The notes beneath the pieces were generated by a model. It was not told the origin of the DNA, did no database searches, and worked only from the letters and a program-made list of their open reading frames with translations. DNA of 64,000 bases from Isoetes taiwanensis (Eukaryota; Streptophyta; Lycopodiopsida; Isoetales; Isoetaceae). Shown here one piece after another: positions 54,900 through 64,000 of the stretch (the stretch's first letter is position 1; every line of letters begins with the position of its first letter). The position numbers and the translations under genes are program-made. The stretch covers positions 13,348,134 to 13,412,133 of the forward strand of contig JAJEKV010000028.1 of the NCBI GenBank assembly GCA_021234155.1. The letters run 5' to 3'.

Positions 54900-57180
54900 G
54901 ATCAAATGCAGTATCAAATTTATCTGTGTAGTTCACGAGATAATCTACGAAGCAAAGTATCGATATTAATAACTTGTTCATGACAATTGAGTTTGAATAA
55001 ATCATGAAAACCTAAGAAGCTCCTAATATCATTCCATCTAGCATCAGAAGTATTTTGAGCACATTTATCTTTATGAGCAGTAGCAGCTAACTCGAGAACA
55101 TGTAAATTAAATTCGATTCAAATGCATGATGCTTTATGGTCTCCATATAGATAATTATTTTTATGCTTCCATTTCCAAAGTGCAATGAAGCTAATGGCAT
55201 TCCTAAATGCAGAATTATTTATAATAAATTGAATCAAATTATTAGGCAAACCATTAGTTGAAACTTCTTTAAAACTAGTTCAAAATTGACAAGCTTTGAG
55301 CATCTAAAAATATGTTCCATAGACTCAACAATATTGCAACCTAGAGGACTGTCTGGAGAAATCAATGATGTGGTATTTTGATTGCTACTGTGGTGTCTAT
55401 GAAATGTTTCCAAATTAGACAGGCTTTTCTTTGCTAGCAGCTACTTACTTTTGGAGGGGAATAGAAGTTCCAAACGCTTCTGAAAAGTCTAGTCTTAGTT
55501 TCTTCAGGGATATTCCAGTACAACTTTAGAAGCTTTTTTAGATATTGCAAGATGCTTATAGATGGAAGAAGCTTTGTACTGTATTTTAATATTAACCTCC
55601 AGTCAATTTTCTTTCCGTTGGCATTTGTACTGTATTTGAACAATAATCTATCTGAGGATGTCCCTCTAATTTTATCCTTAAAGGCAGTCCAAGTGATCCA
55701 CATATCATAAAGCCAGAAAACCCCTAGCTGAGAAACACCATATTGCAGCCATTTACTATGGACTATAGGGTGTCTAATTGCCAAAGAAATACCATTCCAG
55801 ATAGCAAGCTTGGAATTCCAAAAAATGCTAGTATTATGATGTCATAACTCCACATTATTATGAGAGAAGGTCTTAGAAGCACGATTCCAAGCTAGAATCA
55901 AATTTCTCATTAAAGGAGAGGTGTTTGCAGATGGTTTAATGCATGAGAAGGCACATGATAGCAAATTATGAGGTATTGAAGAATGGCCCTTTATATGACT
56001 TCTCTATAGCCAGTAGTTAATAACTCTGGAAGTAAGGTTTTGCTTGTGGTAAAGAGTTCTCTAGATAAATTTATCTGTCAATGCATAACCTTGAAGAATT
56101 AAACTTTTGCATCCAAGAACCCCATGAGGTTTGCCTTTTGTCATTGTATGCCAATTGACCTTATGAGTTTTTCCCCAAAAAAAATTTCTAATGATTCTCT
56201 CTATCTATTGGCAAATACTTTTGGGTGCCAAAAGAGCAGAAGAGAAATAAATATGAGTACTTGCAATTATAGAGTTTTCAACAATTATCCTGCCAGCAAG
56301 AGATAAGCAGTTACCATAATTGTTCAGTTTCCTTTTGATTTTGGAGACTATTGAGAACCTTAGGCCTTAAAGACTAGTATCCAAAGAAAGTAGCATGTCT
56401 AACAAATTAGTAGCTTGAGCAGGAGTGATACACTTGATGCTAAGCATGTCTGTTTGGCTCAAATCACCTATGATGAGAGATTTATTCATGTCAAGATGGA
56501 TTCCAGAAGCCGCACTGAAGATGTTAACAAATAAGGAAAGAACCCTATATTATTAAGATCATTTTTGAGAAAGCTGAAGAAGTCATCTGCATATTGCAAG
56601 ATGCTTAACTTAGAAATATTGCCAGGTGACATGAGGCCAGTGATATTGCCATGATGAGATGATATATGGCCCTTGTTAATTGTTCAGCCATACACCATTA
56701 GTTGAATGATCTCATCAGTGAAACCAATGTTTTTAAGGGCATAGACTAAAAAGTCCCATCTAACAGTGTCAAAGACTTTTGAAAAATCCAGTTTAAGTAG
56801 AAACCAATTTTGGTTGGAGATTGAATTCCAAAGGAGACTTTCCATAGCTGCCACAAAGGTTGATTGGTTCAAGCTAATACATCCGTGAAGATAGCCTTTG
56901 ACTATGTTTGCAATTAATTTAGCACATAACTTGTATGAAGTATTGATCAATAAAAAAATAGGTCTATAATCTGAGAATGCTTTTAGGTTATCAACTTTTG
57001 GAACTAAAGTGGTCATCCCAGAAGAGATTGCAGGGTGAAGGTGATTGTAATTTCAGAACCCATGAACCATTTAGATGTAATCAAGTGTGATAGTTTTCTA
57101 GAATTGAATGTAGAACCTGGGTGATAATCCATCAGGTCCAGGACTCTTTCCCTTGGCCATGCCTTTAACTATAACTTATA
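54900..57180 (-). pseudogene. plant L1-type LINE ORF2 pseudogene
   Basis: Minus strand, in order from 57,175: MAKGKSPGPDGLSPRFY, then TTLVPKVDNLKAFSDYRPIF, LINTSYKLCAKLIAN, LNQSTFVAAMESL and LLKLDFSKVFDTVRWDFL (first catalytic Asp). ILQYADDFFSFLKND (second catalytic pair, near 56,590) follows. Next is the typical connection KIKRKLNNYGNCLSLAGRII, IRNFFWGKTHKVNW and the tail region near 55,450 (VWNFYSPPKVSSC) and 55,150 (ALWKWKHKNNYLYGD). The domain order is that of angiosperm-type L1 ORF2. The endonuclease half is missing and there are many stops, although some frames stay open for over 100 codons. It was fairly long-lived but is dead. Confidence 0.88.
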
Positions 57181-57395
57181 TCACAAAACATGGTTCATCG
57201 CGCAAAACAGATTTATACGTGGTTTTCGTTATGGTTTTAATATGATTTAGGAACGGTATTTGTGTTTGGGTGTATAACACGTATTTCTAAAGCACGCATA
57301 TACTTCCTTATGTTTTTTTTATGTGATTGTCCTATGGTTTGCTCGCATATATATTTACAAAGTATTTGAAAGAAGGTATATGATCATATGCACAG

Positions 57396-57763
57396 GTCGA
57401 GGCAATCTATTTAGGGTTCCCTTGTCCAGCCGAACTACGCAGATACGTTAAGCTTAAAATTTCACTGGGCGCCATTGGAGTCAATTACTTCGATGATCCT
57501 TACCACAGAATGCTGCACATCACGAATAGATCTGACCCCTGCAAATTCAACAAACTCAGATACAAAAGGTCAGATATAACCTCTAGAAACATGAACTGCT
57601 GGCACAAATTCGCCACCCATCGGGACTCAGACGTGCAAAAAAGTGCAAACGAGATCTATCTGGCTCAACCCAATCCTGAGAATCTGATAGAGCAACTGCT
57701 CCTTCTCTGGATTTCTGCCTTCAATTTACAAATTAAGGAATTAGGATCTGGCTTTAATTCTTG
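57396..57763 (+). CDS. exon-like ORF, family not recognised
   Basis: After an acceptor-like TCATATGCACAG the frame is open for about 120 codons to TGA. It runs VEAIYLGFPCPAELRRYVKL, KISLGAIGVNYFDDPYHRML, and later NPENLIEQLLLLWISAFNLQ. Codon composition is more coding-like and GC-richer than its surroundings. I do not recognise a domain. It could be a terminal exon of a gene whose other exons were lost or lie within the repeats, or LINE-derived sequence upstream of copy C. Confidence 0.3.
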
Positions 57764-57884
57764 AGCAACAGCGGCTCCTCTTCCTGCTTTGAGAATCTGT
57801 CTATCCATCTGGATAACTCTTTGGGATAATCATGAGGTCTAGTATAAGATTCAAATAAGACTTGTCTTATAACTTCAAGAGATT

Positions 57885-58835
57885 ATGGAATCGTGCTTCT
57901 TCTCCAACTTCTACTCATCACTTTATCATTTACTTCCAGAAGGTGGTCGCTATACACGTTTGCCCAACCTTGCTTTGGCCATGGCGATGGGTCTCCAACG
58001 CCTGAAAGCCTGCTGGAAGGACAAGTAAGATCAGTGGTTCTCACGCTGGGTTGTACAGGCAAACAGATGTGTACATGTAAGGACAAAGAAAGATCACAAG
58101 GCACTTAAGTTGTACCTGGATGCTACTTTCCTTCGCAAGCTCTGAGATGCAGATGCTCTGGCGCACGTTAAGCTGGCACACTATCAACAGCAAGTCAATC
58201 CCAGGCTCACGAGAGGCCCACACCAGTACTTATACACCCAGTTGCCTATGAAGAAGCGCAGACTTATAGCTTCCATTCGCACGAGTGCACATCGCCTCCG
58301 TATTGAGACAGGACGTTGGGCTCGGGAAGCACGAGAGCAAAGGCTTTGCCAGTGTTGCCACCAGGGCACCATTGAGAATGAATGTCATGCCCTCCAGGTC
58401 TGCCCATCGTTTGCCCATATCAGAGAGCGGTATGTTCGATTACTAGTGCCTGGCCAACCGTTGCATGAGTTGTTGAATATGGCGTCAGTGGGTTTGTTGG
58501 GGTTATACCTCCAGGAGGTTATGGATGCACGGACTCAGTTGTGTCTTCTGGGACGACATTGAACTGTCCTACACAATTGTACAGCATGCCAGCAGACTTA
58601 TTACTGCTACGGTTTTTCCCTCGAAAACCCTTTGGGGCGGGGGTTTTTTAATCCTATCAATAATGCATTTGCTGCTCTCTTATTTGTTTGGGTCCCATAG
58701 GCCAGTCGGTCTCCATGGATGCTAAAAATCTATTCTATTCTATTCTATTCTATTCTATTCTATTCTATTCTATTCTATTCTATTCTATTCTATTCTATTC
58801 TATTCTATTCTATTCTATTCTATTCTATTCTATAA
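57885..58835 (+). mobile_element. TTCTA-family LINE copy C: ORF2 end plus complete 3' UTR
   Basis: RLPNLALAMAMGLQRLKACW with a stop, then HVKLAHYQQQVNPRLTRGP. An open frame follows from 58,242: RRLIASIRTSAHRLRIETGR, the Cys/His motif CQCCHQGTIENECHALQVCP, and SVGLLGLYLQEVMDARTQLC, ending at 58,562. The 3' UTR has the hairpin module, ATGCATTTGCTGCTCTCTTA, GGGTCCCATAGGCCAGTCGG, TCTCCATGGATGCTAAAAA and about 21 TTCTA repeats to 58,832. It is the best-preserved 3' end and the longest tail in the window. Confidence 0.87.
58597..58665 (+). other. conserved hairpin module (LINE copy C)
   Basis: Outer arms CTTATTACTGCTA and TATCAATAATG pair only partly. The core is GGTTTTTCCCTCGAAAACCC, TTTGGGGCGGGGGTTTTTTA and ATCC. 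This is the best match to the consensus core. Confidence 0.8.
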
Positions 58836-58879
58836 ATTGATTGCTTATATACAATTCTTACCTTTTAGAAGTATCTTGA

Positions 58880-59230
58880 CTTAGCTCAAATTATATAAGC
58901 AAATCATTGCCACGTATAGAACGCGCATAGATTGGAGACAAAAATTAGAAGATGGTTTAGGATTCTTTCAAAAGCTAAGATTTGCAAAGTATGTACATCT
59001 AGAAGTGTAGAAATTGAATGTCATACACTCTTGCAATGCTTGGCATATGCACATATAAGAGAGAATTTCGACATTCAGGCACTAGACTTCCACTCATTGT
59101 TGGTTATGCCATGTATAGTATTGGGATCCTATTTAAGGGCAGTGGACACACCGATCCCTATTATTAAAATTGTAAATAGCTCTGTTTCTAGACTCAATGG
59201 CCTCTCAAGGCCCTAAGAGAGCAATAGACA

Positions 59231-59297
<67 letters not shown>

Positions 59298-59300
59298 ATT
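58880..59300 (+). mobile_element. related LINE ORF end with (AAAT)n tail
   Basis: KICKVCTSRSVEIECHTLLQ with CLAYAHIRENFD repeats the C-x2-C...E-x-ECH-x-L-x-C motif of the TTCTA family. GSYLRAVDTPIPII aligns with GLYLQEVMDARTQL. However, the 3' end (TCTAGACTCAATGGCCTCTC, AAGGCCCTAAGAGAGCAATA) is different, the hairpin module is absent, and the tail is about 17 AAAT repeats (59,230-59,298). It is probably a sister subfamily that inserted next to copy C's tail. Confidence 0.75.
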
Positions 59301-59309
59301 TGGCTTCCT

Positions 59310-59796
59310 ACTCAAATCAGCCTCCAGCCAGGCCTTTCAGCCAACTACAAAAAAGTCTGACAACCTTTGGATCAAATTTCGTCTGACCCCTATGCTTTAT
59401 TCAATTCCCTATAATCTATGCAGATTCACAGATTTCCATTTTTCTTTCAGACCGGCACAATACATGATACCCAAGATGGATTTCTAATAGGATAAATGAG
59501 GTCAGCAACCACCATCTTCTCTATTTCTTCCTTGATCAAGTTTAGCAATGAGGGATTAATTTTTCATAGTTTCTGAAGTACAGGTTTAGCCCCTTCTTCA
59601 AGTTTAATTTCAAACTCAGCCACATTATTGGATTCCCCATTAATTCTGAGTAATCCCATGCAAATACATCAGCCATACCTTGAAAGAGCTCCTGAAATTG
59701 GTGGCACTCTTTTGTATTGGTTAGTTTCCCCATGAATCCATTCTTTGTGATAGTTATCTCGTGGGTGCCTTCCTCTTGAGAAGCATTGATCACCAA
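59310..59796 (-). pseudogene. Ty3/gypsy reverse transcriptase, 5' part
   Basis: On the minus strand, ECHQFQELFQGMADVFAWDY (the region just before the RT core) is followed by EEIEKMVVADLIYPIRNPSW, VSCIVPV-stop-KKNGNL, and CIDYRELNKA. These are the first RT blocks of Ty3/gypsy elements (KKNG and CIDYR-LNKA). The palm with YxDD is missing, because the sequence ends at the AAAT tail of the neighbouring LINE. Stops occur after VPV and elsewhere. Confidence 0.85.
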
Positions 59797-59921
59797 TATG
59801 GGACGAAGTTGTTGTAGCTCTTTCTCTAGCAGTTCATATTCATGGACAACACCTTCACTTAAATGTTCCTGCAGAACTGATCAACCTCTTGGTTGAATTC
59901 CCTATTACCATGCACAATTTT

Positions 59922-60240
59922 CTAAGAAGTGAGTAGTGAAAGTTTCTCTAATAGCCCATTTCTGAGCATCTCCATGTCCTTATTTTTTGCTTGAAATTTT
60001 CCCTGGACTTGTTTACAGACTAGAAGTGAATCACCAAAAATTGTCAAATGGGAAATATTCAAAGCTGCTTCACCAATTCCAGCTAGAAGGGCCCCATACT
60101 CTGCATCATTGGACATGATGGATGAATGGATCCTGCCTATAGTAGCTATCACTTTATAGTCAGTATCCTTGAGAATAGCACATGCGGCAGCCATATTCAA
60201 TCTCTTAGAGATCCCTCCATCAAATCACAAATAGGCTTTA
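59922..60240 (-). pseudogene. RNase H domain between protease and RT (additional RNase H, Tat-like)
   Basis: Minus strand: FDGGISKRLNMAAACAILKD, later MSNDAEYGALLAGIGEAALN, then LTIFGDSLLVCKQVQGKFQA. This shows the RNase H pattern: Asp-Gly at the first strand, a conserved Glu in N-x-AEY, and Asp in GDS-x-LV. The text resembles the additional archaeal-type RNase H of Tat-lineage plant elements. It lies upstream of the RT, between PR and RT, whereas the standard Ty3 order has RNase H after RT. It is open over 92 codons and otherwise flanked by stops. Confidence 0.78.
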
Positions 60241-60417
60241 GAAGGGGCTTGTTCTTGGCTGGTCTATTCAAGAATAAGAGATGAATGACGAGTAGCTACA
60301 TGATGGAGCATTAGAGAATAGTTACCTTAAACTTTCTGGTACCAAAAATTCATCTATCAGGTTTACTTGTGGGCTGGCAGATAAGTTTCCATTCTTATTG
60401 TAAAGGGTAGCAGTGAT

Positions 60418-60891
60418 CTAACCGTCCGAAATAGTACATATTCCTTGTTTCCAGATTGGCCGAGCATCAACAGTCTTCATCCATCTCTTTCCTAGCAAGA
60501 GGTCATAGACTTCATCCTCGTCTTCTTGAGCAAAAGATATAACTATAAAGTCAGTAGAGACAACAATATTTTCAATTGATATTTGTAGATTAATAATGAG
60601 CCCCATTGGACGAACCCTTTGATTTGAAAAACTTTTCAACATGAGGGTATTAATCTGCAGCTTAAGCCTTTTGAAAACATGATAAGGCATTACGTTCAAT
60701 CTAGACCCAATATCTAAGATAACATTAGAAAGGGAAGAACTATTTATGGTAGCTTCACAAAAGAATATGCCAGGGTCATCATCAGTTTGTGGCAACACCA
60801 AATGACTACTAACGTCTTCATGCAATATCGTATCCCTCAACGCCTTTTTCCCTATACCGGGGTGCAATCCTAAGAAGTGTAAGCAGATCAA
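60418..60891 (-). pseudogene. Ty3/gypsy aspartic protease region
   Basis: A 157-codon minus-strand frame holds retropepsin features. FFCEATINSSSLSNVILDIG is followed by SRLNVMPYHVFKRL, the active-site region normally D-T/S-G, here D-I-G, so the catalytic triad is altered. Further on are IENIVVSTDFIVI and DLLLGKRWMKTVDARPIWKQ, the flap-side and DxLLGRPWL-like block. The frame is intact but the D-I-G change suggests loss of activity. Confidence 0.82.
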
Positions 60892-61378
60892 TAGAGATTA
60901 AATCAAGGTCGTCCATCTCCTTGGTTATAAATTTCTTGCTAGGAGAAAGGAGAATGTACGGTTCAAACGATTCAACAAGTACCTATGTATCCTTTGGTGA
61001 CAGTGAAGTTTTCCTTCTTTTTGACAGCCAACACTCCCTCCACTGCGTCGTATTCTTGTACCTCTATAAATTGAATAGAACATCTAGAGGCCTGCTTCTT
61101 TGCTTCTTGTTAGCAAAATATCTCTTTACACTACATTTAAGGTCAGTGTGACTAATCTGTTTACAAAAGGAACATTGAGGGCACTCTCGTCCATAGTGTC
61201 CTCTTTTAGTTTGGGCAAGGTCTTAGAAAGCATGTATTGTCCGAATGATTAATTCTTTGATAAATAGAGCATGCGGCATTAGAAGTATTTGTTGGCAAGA
61301 CATTTTGACCCTTAAGAACTTCTGCAAATTCTTAAGACACGTCCAGCAGGGTTTATATAACTATAATTATCTCTGCTC
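60892..61378 (-). other. Ty3/gypsy interior between gag and protease
   Basis: Decayed sequence in the expected place for the end of gag and the zinc knuckle. Minus-strand text near 61,140-61,200 includes HYGRECPQCSFCKQISHTDL, a plausible C-x2-C...H knuckle remnant. Multiple stops. Confidence 0.5.
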
Positions 61379-62115
61379 TCACTTCATCTTCAAATCTAAC
61401 CATTTTCTCTTTAGAAACTGTATAAACTGTTGAACAGAAGGTTCCTGGTCCCAATCTAGATAGAAAGTCTCCTGAGGGTATGAAGGATACTCTTCTTCTG
61501 GCAGCGAGATAATCCTTTTTGCAACAGAGATGGCTTTGGCAAATGCCTTATGAATTGAATCTAATTCCCACGTATCCTCATGTTTCAACAATTTTCTATA
61601 GATCTTGAACTGGAGTTTCAGTTTTAAGATGAAGTAATGAACTAAATGTGTAGTAAGATGTTCCAATTGAGCTTGCTGGCACTTTAAGAGATAGGCATTA
61701 AATCGCTCTACATAAGCTGGCACATTTTCTTCTTTTTTTAATGTGAAAGAGAGGCAATTCGTCAATAAGATTACCACAAGTTGTAGGAACACCAAACCTT
61801 TCTATGAAGTTCTGGACCATTGTTTTCCATAAAGAGACATTGCAGCTTCTCATATAAACCACATATTTGGTTCCTCACCTTTCATACTTTTTTCAAAAAT
61901 CGAGATGTGTCACCTTCTTTCTCCCATGCTCTCCGTAATATTCCTCAAAGACCTGCAAAAATTCTTGAGAATTCTGAGAGGCTGGAAAACGGGCATATTA
62001 ACTTTAGTGTGACAAGGAAATGGAGGATAATTTTGGGAATGGACTGGCACATGAGTCTCCTGTTCATAACCAATTTCACCATTTTCGGTAGCTCTTCGTG
62101 GAGCCATAGAGTACA
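61379..62115 (-). pseudogene. Ty3/gypsy gag remnant
   Basis: The minus-strand frame 61,795-61,379 reads CLSFTLKKEENVPAYVERFN, the typical retrotransposon gag phrase Q-x-E-x-V-x-x-Y-x-x-RF, with AYLLKCQQAQLEHLTTHLVH downstream. Upstream, at 62,119-61,910, a second frame starts MAPRRATENGEIGYEQE, a likely gag N-terminus. A frameshift or stop separates the two. No LTR boundary could be recognised beyond 62,115. Confidence 0.75.
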
Positions 62116-62119
62116 ACAC

Positions 62120-63060
62120 TAGGTATGTATAGATCTCGATAGAACCTCCAACAGATGTTAGCCTAAAACCTGGCTTTGGCCAACATTCAGAAGGGTGATA
62201 TGGTAAGAACCTCGAGATCTAATTAGAGGGAAGATGAACCCCGAAATAAATAAGAAAACATTGTCAATGGTTAAGAACTAGAACATAAAGAAAAGAAAGT
62301 CTTGTTATCAAATGCAGTTTGTAAACATTTCTTACAATGGAGTAAATTTTTTTCTTCTTGCTGGAAAGGAAATACAATGGAAACAAGATTTTTGAGAAGA
62401 ATACACAGTAGAACCTTGCTTGATTCAAAAAATAGATACACCTTCCAAAAGGACAGTTTGAATAAACCATAGCAATTTGCTTGATAAGAACCCAAAAGAA
62501 ATGAATATCGTGGAGCCTTCTTGAGAGAAAATGGAATGTTTTTACAATCAGAGTAATTCTTGATCTTGAAATTGGCGAATGCATATATGCTATATGCTGT
62601 TAGCTGCAAAAAACAAAATCGACGTCCTCTTCTCTTCAAACAACTTTTGGATCCCGCCAAGAAATGGTTAGATCCATATCTTTGCATGATATCAGCAGGT
62701 TTGGAGCAGAATTGCATTTATCAAGTTGTTCGAGCTTTTTTGCATTAAAAAAAAAACAAGGTGCTGCGCACGAGGGGTTGCCCTTCGGTGACGTGAAAGT
62801 GTGTTTTTATAGTTTATGTTTCAGCGTTTGTTTTCATGTAAACTGCAACCTCGGTGAGAGCCATTGTGTTGTTGTAATTTTGATGATGTTTTTATACTTT
62901 TGTAAGATTGAATTCAATTTTATCATTTGAGGATCCAAGACAAAAAGTAAACAGTAGACCCCTAATTTAATGGCTAACTTAAATACTTGACAACTTTTTA
63001 GCTTACTATGTACTTCGTATTGCGACCCAATACAAAATGTGTCGATCGTAAGCCCATAAC
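62120..63060. other. no gene; possible LTR or flank of the gypsy remnant
   Basis: No terminal repeat partner exists in the window, so an LTR cannot be shown. Several openings of 60-150 codons on the minus strand (62,264-62,717) overlap in different frames and carry no motif. Confidence 0.35.
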
Positions 63061-63067
63061 TATGCAT

Positions 63068-63112
63068 TCAAAAAACCCTTCCCCGAAGGTTTTGTAAGAA
63101 GAAACCTTGTAA
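63068..63112 (-). other. degenerate hairpin module
   Basis: On the minus strand: AAGGTTTCTTCTTACAAAAC, CTTCGGGGAAGGGTTTTTT. It resembles the module core with substitutions. No LINE tail follows. Confidence 0.5.
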
Positions 63113-63419
63113 ACAACACCTATGAATACGTATGAAAATCGATATATCAAAACTAGACAAAGATGGGATGATTGGTCCAGAACCTCCATGATAAAAGATA
63201 TTAATACTGCCATAAATGGATGCATATGCGGATTATAGGTGCAATTAGACTGAGATTTTTTCTCTAATAATTGCAAAGACTAGACACATTTGAAGAGTAT
63301 GATGTCAATCTTTCATTGCTCTCATTTCACAACATTGGCATAACCTATTTTCATGTGGCATAGAAAGTTTAGCAGTATCCCACAAAAAAGATGCCTCGTA
63401 GCCCCTCTATTATGACATC

Positions 63420-63775
63420 CAAAGCATCCTGAGACATGAATACTCACAAGTTGAGATTCATCTAATATTTAATGTCGTGGTGCTAAAGTTCTATAAGGGA
63501 GGTGAAATTTCTCCTGAGGTCTTACAGAAAATGGACTATGCAGATCCTCCTATCATTAAAGGAGATGAAGAGATGCTAGAATCTAAGATGATTCTTACAC
63601 ATCACAATACACAAATCTTCTTATCCAAGGTATCTAGTAATGTTTAAGTTTCATCCACCTTCTAATATAGTGTGGTATTCCAAGGACAAACTAAAAGGAT
63701 ATAAAGCACTTGTGGATGAGTATGAACAAATTCACGAAATTCCAACATGGGATATTTAAATAATTGTACACCTTG
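63420..63775 (+). pseudogene. possible Ty3/gypsy integrase C-terminal/chromodomain remnant
   Basis: VEIHLIFNVVVLKFYKGGEI, then DYADPPIIKGDEEMLESKMI and LTHHNTQIFLSKV loosely follow the integrase-end pattern (FHVS-x-LK...PP...E-x-IL-x-R...). A second frame follows with FHPPSNIVWYSKDKLKGYKA and LVDEYEQIHE. The match is weak and there are stops. It could be another kind of repeat protein. Confidence 0.3.
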
Positions 63776-64000
63776 GTCAGGCTTAATTGCCTAAGAATCA
63801 AACATCTCTAAATGAATTGAGATAGAAGTTCTCATGGACCTGATAGAAGTTAATGGCTGTTAACAAGACTGATATCAGCCATGTCATTAGAGGGATTTGT
63901 ACCTTAGTCTTTCACTTGAAAAAAAAAAAAGCTAACAAAGATGCTACTTCTGGAATCATAACAAAAAGCTATGTTAATTTCAAAAATGGAAAAGGAATTT

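Noticed and set aside
58726-58832. Independent microsatellite locus (TTCTA)n
   Set aside because: The repeat starts exactly at the end of a LINE 3' UTR, as in the other copies, so it is the element's tail.
62264-62717. Two overlapping minus ORFs of 106 and 148 codons
   Set aside because: Different frames of the same AT-rich stretch, Phe/Ser/Leu-rich, without conserved blocks.

Overview
This is nuclear DNA of a land plant. The one intact gene has twelve exons, GT-AG introns and a plant-specific U-box product. Around it lie plant-type L1 LINEs, a Ty3/gypsy element, a Helitron, a PLS-class PPR pseudogene and a plant glycosyltransferase pseudogene. The AT-rich, repeat-dense, gene-poor texture would fit a fern or another large-genome non-flowering plant, but that placement is a guess.

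Layout. 0-6 kb: AT-rich DNA with an unrecognised broken ORF (1.7-2.4 kb, minus) and LINE reverse-transcriptase and tail fragments (4.4-5.6 kb). 6.4-6.8 kb: decayed PPR gene. 10.5-20.9 kb: a 10.4-kb block bounded by 27-bp inverted repeats. It holds a polypurine tract, a 190-aa ORF, an array of 30-nt palindromes, and two head-to-tail elements (alpha 1.0 kb, beta 5.9 kb) that split that array. 21.6-22.6 kb and 25.8-26.9 kb: two more pairs of the same architecture. 22.9-23.3 kb: glycosyltransferase pseudogene. 29-36 kb: a MITE, LINE 3' ends, a broken Helitron Rep gene and a broken DUF7869-type gene on the opposite strand. 38-39 kb: LINE 3' end. 43.3-48.5 kb: the intact PUB62/63-like gene (640 aa). 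49.6-51.3 kb: fold-back element and a LINE copy carrying two perfect palindromes. 53-57.2 kb: LINE fragments on the minus strand. 57.9-59.3 kb: two LINE 3' ends. 59.3-62.1 kb: Ty3/gypsy remnant on the minus strand in the order gag, protease, RNase H, reverse transcriptase. 62.1-64 kb: little recognisable.

The most unusual content is in the mobile DNA. First, three loci carry pairs of elements with short ATTCT-starting inverted ends, joined and/or capped by a 26-27-nt hairpin (core CGATYCG...CGRATCGATG). The alpha-beta pair interrupts a repeat unit precisely and leaves no target duplication. This resembles Helentron/Helitron2-type rolling-circle elements. Second, a hairpin module (inner GGTTTTTCCCTCGAAAACC, then GGGGCGGGGGTTTTTTAATCC-like sequence of about 20 nt, closed by an outer stem) occurs both in those elements and at the 3' end of an unrelated LINE family. 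The outer stem changes sequence between copies while mostly staying paired. That suggests a selected or exchanged structural element. All of this is read by eye, and no database search was possible.
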